Shown here in pieces: positions 11,947 to 23,275 of a DNA stretch of 64,000 bases. Each line of letters opens with the position of its first letter. Within the stretch, counting starts at the first letter, position 1. The notes beneath the pieces are model-generated. The model was not told the DNA's origin. It saw only the letters and a program-made list of their open reading frames with translations, and searched no databases. This DNA comes from Diphasiastrum complanatum (taxonomy: Eukaryota > Streptophyta > Lycopodiopsida > Lycopodiales > Lycopodiaceae), in the NCBI GenBank assembly GCA_029204225.1, contig CM055102.1:42681229-42745228 (forward strand), given 5' to 3'. Both the position numbers and the translations under genes were made by a program.

Positions 11947-12644
11947 ATAACTCAATTGATCTTGTAGTGATAGAGAGACTCCATAGCTACAACACCAAGT
12001 AGAATAATTTGTTGAGGTAAGCCTATCATTGCCTTCCAACATGAAGCCACTTGAGGTTGCCATGTTGCAATGATCTGATCTTCTCTTTTATCCTATTCCA
12101 ATGCACTAAGAACTCCCTTAAAAATCAACAAATGAAACTCAAGACGAAATCACAAAGATATGGAAACAATCTAGCCTCTCCTTTTTCTCTTTCTAGCGAA
12201 TCCTAGAACATAGAATCTCGATTTCTTGATCACAATAGATCTAATCACAATATGATGAACTTATGCCAACACCTAAGATTGAAATACACTCTTGAAAAAG
12301 TTCAGCAACTTAAAATCAAGAGATCCTATAGGGTTTCTCCAAAAATGCAAAATATTGAATCAAGAGAAATCTACATGGAAAAGCTAGAATCTAGATATCT
12401 AATCCAATAGAATGTACCATTCACAATCATGAGCAATTTTTGTCTCCACATTCCAGTAAGTTGTTTTAAAAATCGGCCATCTAAGTATTTTGACCTAAAA
12501 TGCTTTTAAGATCACAAAGATCCAAACTCTATACTTGAAACTACAAGATTTGAGCTAGAAACACCTCCAAATCCATAGAGAATTTATGGCATCCTGAAAT
12601 CCACCTCTAGAATTGGAAAATCCACCAACTTTGGCCTACAAACT
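11947..12644. other. Unassigned AT-rich sequence left of a minus-strand primer site
   Basis: No open frame or domain was recognised. Because the tRNA-Met site at 12645 faces left, this would be the leader of a minus-strand copia-type element whose coding part is missing. Confidence 0.3.
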
Positions 12645-12656
12645 GCTTTGATACCA
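12645..12656 (-). other. Primer-binding site (tRNA-Met) of a truncated minus-strand LTR element
   Basis: The plus strand reads GCTTTGATACCA, the reverse complement of TGGTATCAAAGC. On the minus strand it directly follows a sequence ending in CA, as expected at an LTR edge. Confidence 0.65.
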
Positions 12657-13190
12657 TGTGAAAAAATACATATCCAAAACACATTGGTGGATCTACAAGA
12701 TTTTGGGCTTTATGCATGCTAGAACTTAGAAATGCACAAAGATATGATCATAAACACTTGATTATGACTCAGTACTATCTTTGTCCATACATAAGTAGTA
12801 AAGTACAGTACTTCACACATGTGGATCCAAGATCTACCAAGAAATCAACATTCTACATATAGAAAACCAAGATAGCAAGAGAGAAACACATGAGATGGAC
12901 ATAGAAACACAAGAGATGAATTCTCCACAAACAAAAAAACTACGATGATTATTTCTCCACATAGATACAGCTATTTAAAGCTTCCAAAATGTCATTTGGC
13001 CACTTGCCCCAAACTTGACCTAATTTGGAAACTTCTAGATACTTCATCAAAAACCTAGAAAATCTAGTCTAGATGCAATGTACCAAAATTAGCCAATTAG
13101 AATGGGTCCAAATCCGACCTCATCCACTTATCTACTTGGAAAAAATAGTAAACTCACTATTTAGGCCCTTATTGACGAGTATGAAACTAT
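12657..13190 (-). repeat. Probable LTR fragment adjoining the primer site
   Basis: On the minus strand this ends TTTTTTCACA immediately before the tRNA-Met site, so it is probably the 5' LTR of a minus-strand element. No second copy is in the window, so the far boundary (about 13190) is a guess. No coding. Confidence 0.4.
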
Positions 13191-13269
13191 CTCTAAGTTA
13201 AGACTTCAAGTTGGCCTCAAAAAATGCCAATAAACCAACAAAACTAACAAAGCTAGTTGAAATTTTTTC

Positions 13270-13525
13270 ACTTAGAGCACCTACCAATCACATAAAACAA
13301 GTGTTAAAACACCACCACGAGTACCTTGCACTGGAGAAGCAACACAGTAATAAGCTATACCAAGCTTCTTTATTAGGCAATGATGGTTGAAGTCCTGCAG
13401 CTTCGTTTCTTGAAGAGCAATCATGACATTGCGTTGTGGATAGGTAGAGAGGACTTGTGCCATAGGCAACTATACCTAACAAGGGCATTCATTCCTCCCA
13501 CATTCCAAGAATAGATTTTCATGCA
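13270..13525 (-). pseudogene. LINE endonuclease fragment
   Basis: The minus strand reads IYSWNVGGMNAL and, after a frameshift, NVMIALQETKL, then GTRGGVLTL. These are the opening motifs of the apurinic-type endonuclease at the N terminus of plant L1-type ORF2: the Asn near the start, the catalytic Glu in LQETKL and the RGG segment. The enzyme nicks target DNA for target-primed reverse transcription. Only about 85 residues remain and no reverse transcriptase follows, so this is a relic. Confidence 0.6.
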
Positions 13526-14156
13526 AGGTCTTTAGTAGGGGGGGGTGCCTGACACCCCAAGGAAGATTCCACAATCAAAGCTAATCTAGTAAGAGCATAA
13601 GCCAATGACTTAGCTAGTAGGTCACGTGCGTTCAATGGAGACAGACCTACTATTAGAGGAGGAGGCATTCACAACGCACTTTTTGGATTTCAAGGCCAAT
13701 GTAGTGGATTTGTAGCAATGGAATCATCCCAATACTACTTCGGGAGGGGGCCAGAGCAACATTGTGCAAGTCGTTGTGAGGGAGAGAAGAAGGCTACAGA
13801 GAGGTATTGGAAAGAGGTTGTGTGTGCATGACATAGAAGATTGATCAAAGGCACTGTCAGCCAAAAGGAGTCCCTCCGAAGGGGAGGGCTAGCGCTTCCA
13901 GTTAATCCACTCAAAGAGCTGACACGGGCGACCTAGGAGTTAATGCACATCCACATATGTTGAGAGAGGCACTTCTGTCATCTCAGTAGCGAAACCACCA
14001 AGGGAATTTTGCTGAGTTGGGGTCATAGGGAGGCACTCATGAATGGGACAGGTTTTCGCTACCTATCCACCAACACTTGGCGACTGAGGAGAGCAAGGAG
14101 GAGCTGGTTCAAGTGCAAAGGCAGTGAGCAAGAAGCTGTAACCACAAAAGGCTTGC

Positions 14157-14510
14157 CTATCGACAACAAGACAAGCAAGGCAGGAGGACTAGGTAGCAAG
14201 GGCTCCTAAGAATGAGTGCTAGGAATTTCCTGCGAGGGCTTGCTTTTCCAAAGCAGGGCCATAGTTTAAGCAATGATAGGCATTGAAGGAAGCACTGGAT
14301 GTTGAGTATGTCTCTTGGCATAAACTGGCTAGGCAACCACAACATGGCCAAGATGTCGGCACCGGTAACAAGATTCAAGAAGCCCTTTGATATGGATCTT
14401 TTGCAAGTATTGGTGCTCCCCCATGCAGTAGAAGCATAACTGCTTAGGCATCGCAAATCAAAAATCTTCCATGCAATGCACACTCGAACATGAGGAGAGG
14501 GATTGTACAT
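14157..14510 (-). pseudogene. LINE ORF1-like zinc-knuckle region
   Basis: In one minus-strand frame this region reads CFYCMGEHQYLQKIHIKGLLESCYRC (broken here) followed by RHLGHVV, giving the C-x2-C-x4-H core of a plant LINE ORF1 knuckle (CYRCRHLGH). The order, ORF1-like to the right and endonuclease to the left on the minus strand, matches a single degenerate L1 element spanning about 13.27-14.51 kb. Frames are broken throughout. The stretch 13526-14156 has no clear coding and may be the decayed remainder. Confidence 0.45.
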
Positions 14511-14601
14511 CTTGGTTGGTTGAATGAGAAGGACTTTGCCCAGGTTGTTTATTCTTATGCTTTTTGTGAGAGAGAAAGGGAGAGAGAGAGAGAGAGGAAG
14601 G

Positions 14602-15123
14602 ATAAGGGAAGCTCCTTAGATCCTGCTTACAAATCCTAAACACAAAGGATAACACATTGTGGAGAAACCACCCAACCAAGTAGAAGCATCCAATCAATCT
14701 CTAGAAGCCTCACCTCCAAGCCAAGGAACAAGAAGCATGAATGTAGAGTGAGAGCCTGGCAATGATTCAAGAACCATGATGAGGAGTAGGGCGAGATTGG
14801 ACCCATTATATAGAGCCAAAAGCATCCTGGGCACACAGCCATGCATAGCCCATGTTTCCTATACATAGATTCACCTAGAATAGAGTCCTGCGCATGGACC
14901 AACTATCCATAGAATTTCTATTGATAACTCTACACATGCATACATTGTCTCATACCTTGTCTAAACTCCATTTATTGTGTTCTGGGCCTCACAAGGATAT
15001 TAGTTACTTTTGGGTCACGTCCAATATGATGTGGCATAACTAACAGCTTGTTTCACTAGAGTACCGTGTATCCAAGACTAGGAGTATACTGTATCCTATT
15101 ATGTACTGGCAATGGACATAACA
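14602..15123 (-). repeat. Gypsy-1 3' LTR (left)
   Basis: The first 200 bp match the right repeat. A minus-strand TATATAA lies at about 14803-14810, separating U3 (to the right) from R/U5. On the minus strand the LTR would start TGTTATGTCC at 15123, preceded by the purine run AAAGAGAGAA. Both ends are inferred; the terminal bases near 14602 are not a clean CA. Confidence 0.6.
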
Positions 15124-15151
15124 TTATTCTCTCTTTAAACTGTTTCTATCC

Positions 15152-15732
15152 TTAGAAACTAAAATTCGGGAAATTCTTCTTTATGCTATCAACTCTCTCC
15201 CATGAATCATCATCCTCAGTACGACCCTTCCACCGAATTAAGCACTCAGAGATAGAACGATTTCTCAATTGTTTATCTCTGGTTCTGAGCACTTTCTCAG
15301 GTTTCAAAGGTACACTAAGCGACAAATCTTCCAAATGGGATAAATCCTCATCCAATCCAACTGTATCACCATCATGTAAACTTCGTTTCAAACGACTTAC
15401 ATAAACACTGCGTGTGCAATCGATTTTCCTTGAAGATCGAGTTCATACGCCAAAGAACCAATTCTACGTACAATCCTGAAAGGTCCACAATAATGGGTAG
15501 ACAACTTATAATGCTTCCCTATACGTAATGTCTTAGAATCTTTTGGAATCCTAAGATATACCCAGTCATCAACTTTAAAATCTCTTGGAGATATCTTAAG
15601 ATCAGTATAGTGTTAGCTCTATCTTGAGCACTTTGGATACTATCCTTAGCCACTTGCAACATTTATTGCATATCATGCAAAAAATCAGCAACCTTCTAGA
15701 TGTAATCAACATGATCTTCGGGGGAGAAAAGC
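15152..15732 (-). pseudogene. Gypsy-1 integrase C terminus and chromodomain
   Basis: On the minus strand, EDHVDYI, KVADFLHDMQ and AKDSIQSAQDRA (integrase C-terminal helix) are followed by DWVYLRIPKDSKTLRIGKHY and CGPFRIVRRIGSLAYELDL. After stops comes a chromodomain-like end, ECLIRWKGRTEDDDSWE. Chromodomains of this type steer integration towards particular histone marks. Stops lie in the helix and just before the chromodomain. The segment is cut from the integrase core by the inversion at about 15733. Confidence 0.8.
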
Positions 15733-16778
15733 TCGATGGGCTGAATTGATGCAAGAATTCAATCATGAAATCCATTACATAAGAGGTAGCTCTAATCAAG
15801 TTGCAGATGCTCTTAGTCAGATCGGTGAACTGAACGAGTTGTCATTCACCCAGCTACGGATCTATATCTTTCGCTGAGAGGAAAATATGAATCAAATTCT
15901 CAATTTTGGTCACATTTGGAACATTGTTCAGACCGAAAGAAATGTGGACAATGTTGAGTCAGAAACACAGGGGACTCAACTAACTAAGAAAGATAAGAAG
16001 ATTGTGGAACAGTTCACCATTCGAGATGGATTACTATTTCGGAATGAGAAAGTTTGCGTACCTGGTGATGATGAGCTCAAACAGAAGATTTTGTTTGAAT
16101 GTCATGACATACCCTGTGCAGGACATCCCGGTATACACAGGACTCTAGACTTGGTTAAGAGAGAATTCTATTGGCCAAAGCTCAAGCCATATGTCGAGTC
16201 ATATATTTGTTAAATGCAAGCCCTGTCAACTAGCAAAGGTTGAACACTTTAAGGCTGGTGATTTGTTGCAGCCGTTAGATATCCCAGATAAGACATGGGA
16301 AAGCATATCTATGGATTTTGTAGTTGGACTTCCAAAGACCCAATGACAAAATGATTCTATTTGGGCTGTAGTGGATCGGTTAACTAAGTTAGCTGCATTC
16401 ATACTAGTCACGTCAACTATAAAGGCTTTTATTTAGCCCAGATCTTTGTTGAAAGATTATTTCGGTTGTATGGTCTGCCAAGTGACATTGTTATTGATAG
16501 AGATCCTAAATTCACAGGCCACTTTTGGTCAGTAGTATTCCATAAACTAGAAACTTCTTTGAGTTTAAGTTATTCTGATCATCCTGAATCAGATGGCTAG
16601 ATAGAATGGACTAATCAAACTATGGAAGATATTCTGAGGACGTATGTTTCTCACAGGCAATCTCATTGGGAAGATTACCTCCCACTAGTTGAGTTTGCAT
16701 ATAATAGTAGAAAATATTCTGATACAGGTTACAGTCCTTTTATGCTTATGTACGATTTTCAACCTATGAGACGCTTAA
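15733..16778 (+). pseudogene. Inverted RNase H C terminus and integrase core of Gypsy-1
   Basis: This roughly 1.05 kb segment reads on the plus strand, opposite to the rest of Gypsy-1. It begins KARWAELMQEFNHEIHYIRG (end of RNase H), then the integrase H-H-C-C zinc region (CHDIPCAGHPGIHRT, then FYWPKLK). The core follows with stops: DFVVGLPK, a second-Asp region near IDRDPKF, and EWTNQTMEDI. It ends YSPFMLMYDFQPM. Flipping the segment back would put both its ends in register with the flanking minus-strand frames at 15732 and 16779. It is therefore a simple inversion and not a second element. Several internal stops and frameshifts are present. Confidence 0.88.
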
Positions 16779-18190
16779 GAGGCTGGTAATCCGTATACAC
16801 TACGAACTTACTACCATACAAGTAGTGTCTCTAGGTTTTAAGTGCATGGATTACAACAAACAATTCCTTTTCTTGCGTAGTATAATGCAACTGAGGACCA
16901 GTGAATTTTTTGCTCTCAAACGCTAGTGGCCTATCCATTTATAATAGAACTGCTCCAACTGCAACATCACTTGCGTTTGTTCTCACGATGTAAGGTAAAT
17001 CTGGATTTGCAATTTGTAACACAGGAGATGAAACAATCATTGTTTTAAGTTTCTCAAAACATTGATTCAATTCCTCATTCCAAACAACAGGCGGGACTAG
17101 GTTGATTCCTCTTTTTCTTTTTATTAACAATTCCTTTTGTCAGATTATTAAGCGGTGCTGCTAACTTAGCATATTCCTCAATAAATCTCTTGAAGAAAAG
17201 TGTAAAACCTAAAAAAGACTTTACTTGCCTCACAGTTCCCGGAATTGGCCACTCAATCATAATCTTGATTTTATCCTTGTCAATCTTGATCCCATTTACT
17301 GTGATCTTATGACCGAGATAAAGCAACTCTTGCTTAAAGAATTCACACTTGGACTCTTTAGCATAGAGTAACTCCCAACGGAGTTTCATCAAGACAATTT
17401 TTAAGTGTTCTACGTGTTCCACCAAGGATTTACTGTAAACAAGAATGTCGTCTAAGAATACAACCGCTAACTTCCCCAAATATGGATGAAATAAATCGTT
17501 CATCATTTGCTGGAACGTTGCTGGAGCATTCGTTAATCCAAATGACAACACTAGAAATTCAAAATGACCAAATCTAGAATGAAATCCTGTCTTTTGGACA
17601 TCTTCCGACTTAATTTTTATTTGATGGTACCCTATCCTGAGATCTATCTTGGTGTAATACAGTGCTCCACCCAAGCGATCTACAAGGTCATCCATCCTGG
17701 GTAATGGATATTTATTCTTTATAGTCACTATATTAAGCCCCTTGTAATCCACACACATCCAAAAACCTCCATCTATCTTTGCTTTAAGAAGAACAAGAGC
17801 GCCCCATGGTGATTTACTAGGTTGTATATGTCCCATCCTCAGATAGTTTTCTATTTGATTTGAAATCTTTGTCTCCTCTTTATGAGAAAACCTATAAGGT
17901 TGTCTAGAGACAAGTTGACTTTCTGGAATTAACTCAATCATGTGGTCTACTAACCTAGACGGTGGTAAACCATGAGGTAATTCAGATGGAAAAACATCCC
18001 TAAATTTATGTATGATCTGTTCTTTCACTGCTTGTTCATGATCTAAATTTACTGAGTTAAGAATTGTTGAGAATTCACAACCATTTAGATTCATTTCAGG
18101 AACATCCACAATTGGAATAGCACAAATTGAAAAAACTTCATAATCAGAATAATCCAATGTTTCCATTTCATTAACTGTATTCACACTCAC
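16779..18190 (-). pseudogene. Gypsy-1 reverse transcriptase and RNase H N terminus
   Basis: A 371-residue open frame (18190-17075) carries a full gypsy reverse transcriptase: PYRFSHKEE, then WGALVLLKAKIDGGFWMCVD, KNKYPLPRMDDL, TKIDLRIGYHQI, FGLTNAPATFQQMMN and the catalytic FLDD with ILVYS. The usual LFV-type thumb region and FLGF follow. After a frameshift at about 17100 the RNase H starts (SDVAVGAVLL) and reads, with stops, to YGSKFVVYTDYQPL at 16779, where the inversion begins. Upstream of VFSICAIPI no DSG/DTG protease motif is found, so the protease has been lost. Confidence 0.9.
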
Positions 18191-18239
18191 AATCAGTCAA
18201 CTTAATTTCCAAAGTCTTACCATTGCCTCCTGGGATTTC

Positions 18240-19149
18240 AATCATGTGAGCAGACACTTTCTTCCTTTCTGGACAAGATTTCATTATATGTCTAGGCTTT
18301 TTAAAGACAAAACATAAGTTCTCTCTTTTAGCCTTTTCCCAGGGCATAGATTTCTAGAATCTCTTTCTCTTCGGCTTCCTGGATTTCGATGCTGCTTGAT
18401 CTAATTCGTCAAAATATTTTGCTTGGCCTGGACCGCGCTTCTTACCCTTCTTGGTTTTCAAAGTGGTTGGAATTTGCGCAAACTGCTTTCTGGATGCCAC
18501 CACTGTGGAATCATATGCTTTCGCAATCCAAAACGCATCCTTGAGGCTTTGAAGCACATTTCGCCTGCATTCGTTCTGATAGTCGGCTGGCAAACCTAGG
18601 ACAAATTGCCAAAGTGCCAACTTCACATTGAATGATGGAACCCTATTCCATAGGTCCATGAATTCTTGGATATAAGAGTCTAAACTCTTTGTACCCATTT
18701 TGCAGTTCACGAACTTCAGGTAGTAGTCCACATCATCATCAACTACGAAAGCTTTCTTAAAAACTTCCGCATATACCTCCCAAGTAGTTGGCTTCACTGG
18801 TAAATCTTGCCACCATGATGACGCTTTGTCGCGTAAGAACAGCACAACGCTTTCAATTTTCTTCTCATCAAGAACACCTTGCAGATTGAAGTAACTACTC
18901 CACTTGGCCAGCCAGTCCTCGACGACCTCAAGTTTCTTCTCCTTCTTCTCGCCCGCATAAACCTCCGAGTTGAAAACCGAGATTGGGTGAAGACATCAAT
19001 TTGACTTGATTCAACAGAACCTCCATTTGCTGATCTCTCATCTGATTATGATTATTCATATCATTGAGTGCCGTACTCAACTGTTGACAAATCACCATGT
19101 AAGATGGCGCACCTGGATTTGCAGCTTGATTTGAAGTTTCTTCGGCCAT
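18240..19149 (-). pseudogene. Gypsy-1 gag
   Basis: ATG at 19149 begins MAEETSNQAANPGAP with a Gln/Asn-rich helix, and after 73 residues a frameshift breaks the frame. The capsid resumes in 18845-18354 with LRDKASSWWQDL, LDSYIQEFMDLWNRVP and LWQFVLGLPADYQNECRR, all typical of plant gypsy retrotransposon gag. A Lys-rich tail precedes a damaged knuckle at about 18290 (CFVFKKPRHIMKSC, second Cys replaced by Phe). The neighbouring minus-strand bases continue towards LTDCECE and stop, where protease should follow. Confidence 0.85.
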
Positions 19150-20770
19150 ATATCTATCCTAGAAATTACTAAATTTAATTAATATCAGATCAGCTCATAG
19201 TGAAGTATTGTTGACCAAAAACTGACTGAAATTGACTTCAGCATGGTCAAATCACTATTTTTAGTCAATTTCATAGATTACAAGAAACTGAAAAAAACTA
19301 AAAACTTCGAGTTTTCGCACTTTTAATTATTATTATTTTTTTTAAATTCACGTTTTCTAAAAATTCATAAAAATTCACAGTCAGTTATTGAGCAATACTG
19401 ATTTTTTTACTTTTACGGAATTTTACGTAAAATCAAGTTCTACAAAATTGTCAGCTATAAAATCCAATTTTGTATCTAACCGTCCAGTACATGCATATAA
19501 CCACTCAAAACAGATCTAAACTACTCATGCATGTCAAAATCACTCTGAGAATCCACATGTAGTCATTCCATGCAAGCACAGTACCTCAAAATAAAAAATT
19601 ATCATGCATGCAATCATAACAATTGGAAATTTTACCAATTTTGCTCACAAAATTGCAAAACTTCAGACGATCGTATCTTTGGCTACAGGACACCAAATTG
19701 GGTGTTGTAAAGCTCAGTACAGAGGGAGACCTAGTGAACAAGACATTTGTCACATCAGCCTGCCACCTAGGACTCACACGTGCGAGTTCAAAATAGCCAA
19801 TTAAGCTGTAGGAGGGCACACTTTTTCAAGATCAATATGTCCAAAAACATGCAAACACTTGTTCAAGCCTAAAAGTGATGATCCAAGCAGTTTTAATGGT
19901 CTCAAAGAGTTCCATGAACCCTCAAACAGATCTTATGAAGCAGTATGGGCTGAGAACCATGAATTTTTTATTTTTATAAGACAAAATTGATGGAATTGAA
20001 ACATAAGCCTCTACCCATCAATTTACAAGTCTGATAGCTTGTTGGAAAGGTAAAAAGAAATACAAATCATGCTGAAAAAAATCCATAATGATCCCCTTAT
20101 GGATTAAGAGAAATCCATCCCATAAAATTCACCAAAATTGGTCAATTTTTTACTTTCTACAAACCCAATTGTTGGAATTCTTGGCTCTATCTTCTAGGAT
20201 AGCTTCAAAAGACTATGATTCATCTTTTTCCAACTTCAATTGATGTTCAACAACCTCCTACCATCCAATTTTATAAAAAAAACAAGCAAAAATCATGAAT
20301 TTTAGTCCTTTCTAGGTGTTTTCACCATGCCCAATTGGAAATCAATTGCAAGAACGTTTTCCAAATCCACATGCAATCCAGAATACAGAGTTATAACCAA
20401 TCAATTGATTTGAACTTGCTGAATTTTGAATTCCATTTTGTGCCAAAATCATGGAAAACAAGCCATATTTGGCCACAAAAGAGCCTAGAATCCAAATACA
20501 TGGGAAGATCCAACATGCAAACTGAATTTCAACTACTTCAAACTGTATAAACTTGCTGGAAATTTCAGATCCTTAGCTAGTTTTGAGCCACACATGCTAA
20601 AACTCCAAAAAAGACACCAAAATTGATTTCCTAGCACAATTCTCCATAAACCACAATGAATTTGAGAGAGATATGGAACATGCAAATTGAATTTGGGAAG
20701 ATCCACCAACTTGCAACCTTGATCTTCTCCTTGAATGAGAATGCTAGTTGAATACCACCTTGTAAGCCTT
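19150..20770 (-). other. Gypsy-1 5' leader
   Basis: About 1.6 kb of AT-rich sequence lies between the primer-binding site and gag. The ORFs in it are short and lack recognisable domains. Long leaders are common in plant gypsy elements. No second insertion was recognised. Confidence 0.5.
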
Positions 20771-20782
20771 GCTCTGATACCA
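20771..20782 (-). other. Gypsy-1 primer-binding site (tRNA-Met)
   Basis: The plus strand reads GCTCTGATACCA, the reverse complement of TGGTATCAGAGC, next to the right LTR fragment. It fixes the minus orientation. Confidence 0.85.
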
Positions 20783-20784
20783 CT

Positions 20785-20990
20785 ATAAGCGTAGCTCCTT
20801 AGATCCTACTTACAAATCCTAAAAACAAAGGATAACACACTGTGGAGAAACCACCCAACCAAGTAGAAGCATCCAATCAATCTCTAGAAGCCTCACCCCC
20901 AAGCCAAGGAACAAGAAGCATGAATGTAGAGTGAGAGCCTGGCAATGAATCAAGAACCATGATGAGGAGTAGGGCGAGTTTGGACCCAAG
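20785..20990 (-). repeat. Gypsy-1 5' LTR, truncated: R/U5 only
   Basis: It matches 14602-14802 with about eight differences in 205 bp. Homology stops at GGACCCA, exactly where the left copy continues into its minus-strand TATA box. U3 and the promoter are absent. Confidence 0.8.
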
Positions 20991-21099
20991 GGCCGTTGTG
21001 GTCGTATTCTTGTCTGTAGTCGTTCGTTCAGCCGCTGATTGTTCGTTCAGCTGCTGTTCATTCATTCAACATGTGATCATTTGCTTCCTTCGTTGGTAG

Positions 21100-21400
21100 C
21101 CGTAAGTGATAACTTACGGAACTAAACAATGAGATGGGCCAATAGTTGTTAGTTGACTTCGTAGGAGCTTGCAAGCTGTTTGTCATTCGTCAACTTCATT
21201 GATAGCCGTAAGTAAGTTACTTACGGTGTTTGATGTCAGTTCATAGACTTCATCGAAGATATTTTTTGATGACTTTGATCACGGCTCTTTCCTTCGTAGA
21301 AGATCGTAAGGAGGTCACTTACGGTGGTCGATAGGATTTTAAGTTCCATTGCCATTGAAGATTTCGCAAGTGCTTGTAGATAGTAACCTACAGGTTTTAA
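21100..21400. repeat. Series of CCGTAAGT/ACTTACGG palindromes, about 100 bp apart
   Basis: Perfect 21-bp palindrome at 21206-21226 (CCGTAAGTAA, G, TTACTTACGG). A related 20-bp one lies at 21100-21119 (CCGTAAGT, gata, ACTTACGG), and an imperfect one at about 21304-21324. A further diverged hairpin (CTTGTAGATAGTAACCTACAG) lies at about 21374-21394. Each sits in a similar CTTCRTTGRTAGCCG context, so the unit is a degenerate tandem repeat. Function unknown; it could be the end region of a transposon. Confidence 0.75.
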
Positions 21401-22509
21401 CAACAACCTGATGTTTGTGGTTCATTGCCTTCACTTTAATCACGTTTCTCCGTAAACGCCGATTTAATGGTGCTCTTCGGTCAAATCGTAGGCATGTGAT
21501 AGCTTTGCGGTTCTGCCTGTTTCTGACTTTGCGTGTATTTTTGCAGATTGATTCAGAGAGAGAGAATTCTTGAGAGATGATGGAGGGTGAAGGGATGAGT
21601 AGGAGAAGATTGAAACACTCCCCCTTAAGCTTAATTGTTGTCTTTCCATGAAATAAGCTATGATAGTACTATTAGTAAGGAAAGCAAGATAACTGTTGAA
21701 AAGAGAAAAATCAAGCTCAAAGGAGTGCACCTTCACATCATCTGGTTCATGATTAGAAGCATATCACCAAGTGAATCTACCACTCGAAGCACTTTATGCA
21801 AGAGGATAATCGTTAAGTGGTGTTGATCCAAAAACTGGTGAGTTTGAGTCTGAAGTTCGAGTGAGCTTTGCTGAGCTAGCTTTTTCAGAAATGTGAGTGA
21901 GCTTTTGAGGTGGATATTTTATAAACAATATTGTAAAGTGATTCCTTAGACATTTTCTTATGTTGTGATGGTTGTTTCATTGTTTTGTCTTCATTTTGAA
22001 TCCATTTCAATTACTTTTATAAATTCTAGGTATATCATTTGATAAATTAAAGTGCAATTGACTTTGTAAAATAAATGAAAATATATCACACAATTGTTAA
22101 CGATGAGTTGGTGACACAACATCAAGTCAATGGAAATTCATGGAATTGCTCGAAACTGTAGAAGGAATCAGAGACATGGTGAATCAAAACGGTAGCTAAA
22201 CGGAAGCCTGAAACTCCATAGAAGGATAGCTTGGCATTTGCAGCTTGTATGCACTCAATTCTCGATCATTTCAAGAACGGATTGGAGCAGTGCATCACAT
22301 GTACTAGGACGACCTCAGAACAAAAGGATTTGCTTGATAAAGTATTGTACAAAGGCTACTAAGTGCCAAGGATGTAGCAGAAACCCTGGCTTGCAGTTTG
22401 AAAGCAAAAAATGCTGGATCTTTCTTCCTAGATCACCTTTTTCTATGCTGTAAATGGCTGTAGAGGGGCGCCCTACTGAGAAGAGACAGATGGCAGAGAG
22501 CCGTGGGAC
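21401..22509. other. Unassigned sequence
   Basis: A CTCCCCCTTAAGC block at about 21619 resembles the polypurine-side edge of an LTR element, and a GTGAGTTTGAGTCTGAAGTTCGAG block lies at about 21839. No gene or paired repeat was found. Confidence 0.3.
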
Positions 22510-22920
22510 GTGACTAGTGCAATTTAAACTTCTCATGTTTACGATCCTTCTACTAATGTAATGATTTTTTTGATGAAGACCTTGTTTTCAATAAAGTATT
22601 TGGGGCAAGAGATTTTGATACTTTTGAAGTACATTTTCAATGATATTGAAGTTGAATCTCGTCCTAATGATCAAGAGGAAGCACAATCAAAGACTCATAA
22701 ATGGCTTTCTAGAATTATACAATAGAGAAATATAAATTGAGCAACGCTCATGGGAGGTCTCAAAGACTTCAAATCTTGTTGATAAACTTGGCATAGTTGG
22801 TAAAACTTATGCAATGTTAGCCTAATTGGAAAGTACTCAACATCTTGCTACATTTTCTGATGCAACAAAATCAGATTTTTGGGTTGATGCACTGGAATGT
22901 AGGAATAATGACTTATCGTA
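22510..22920 (+). pseudogene. Copia relic spanning the integrase end and start of reverse transcriptase
   Basis: The plus strand reads VYDPSTNV then DFFDEDLVFNKVFGARDFDTF, resembling the integrase C-terminal segment that precedes the acidic linker of copia polyproteins. Further right, ATFSDATKSDFWVDALE matches the region just before the copia reverse transcriptase. Stops and frameshifts break it. It belongs to a different copy from Copia-1 or Copia-2. Confidence 0.5.
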
Positions 22921-23199
22921 GATATTGTATATATTACAACATTTTATTAATGTATTACAACCTTGTTATCTTGAGCTTCAAAGGGCCTCCTAGAATAGTA
23001 GATTTTCAATGCCAATGGATTAGGGAGTTTCTACTTTTATGAGTATTTCACCATGATCATTATGAGATAATGCATTCTCTCTCTCATGTTTGATGTAGAT
23101 ATATGATTGTGGACAATGATAGACAAATGACACATGGACCTTCAATGAGAACCAAGTTGAAAAAAGGTCCGAATTGTGTTGAAATAGTCTCTCGTGGGC

Positions 23200-23200
<1 letters not shown>

Positions 23201-23274
<74 letters not shown>
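23201..23274. repeat. (AG)37 microsatellite
   Basis: An uninterrupted AG run of 74 bp. The flanks (GTCTCTCGTGGGCT left, CAAAGAACGG right) do not match the LTRs at 5-10 kb, so this run arose separately. Confidence 0.97.

Positions 23275-23275
<1 letters not shown>

Larger units (their letters stand above)
14602..20990 (-). mobile_element. Gypsy-1: minus-strand chromodomain (chromovirus-type) retrotransposon, rearranged
   Basis: Related direct repeats (14602-14802 and 20785-20990, about 96% identical by eye) flank gag, reverse transcriptase, RNase H, integrase and a chromodomain in gypsy order on the minus strand. A tRNA-Met primer site lies just inside the right repeat. Three rearrangements stand out. 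The RNase H/integrase segment 15733-16778 is inverted. The protease is missing between zinc knuckle and reverse transcriptase. The right LTR lacks its U3 half. The left end lies in a short GA tract beside LINE relics. Confidence 0.85.

Noticed and set aside
15887-16213. A separate plus-strand gypsy element at 15.7-16.8 kb
   Set aside because: Both ends fit the gaps in the flanking minus-strand pol, so it is an inverted part of Gypsy-1.
20771-20782. Primer-binding sites as tRNA gene pieces
   Set aside because: Only 12-13 bases match the tRNA 3' end; no cloverleaf. They are retroelement primer sites.
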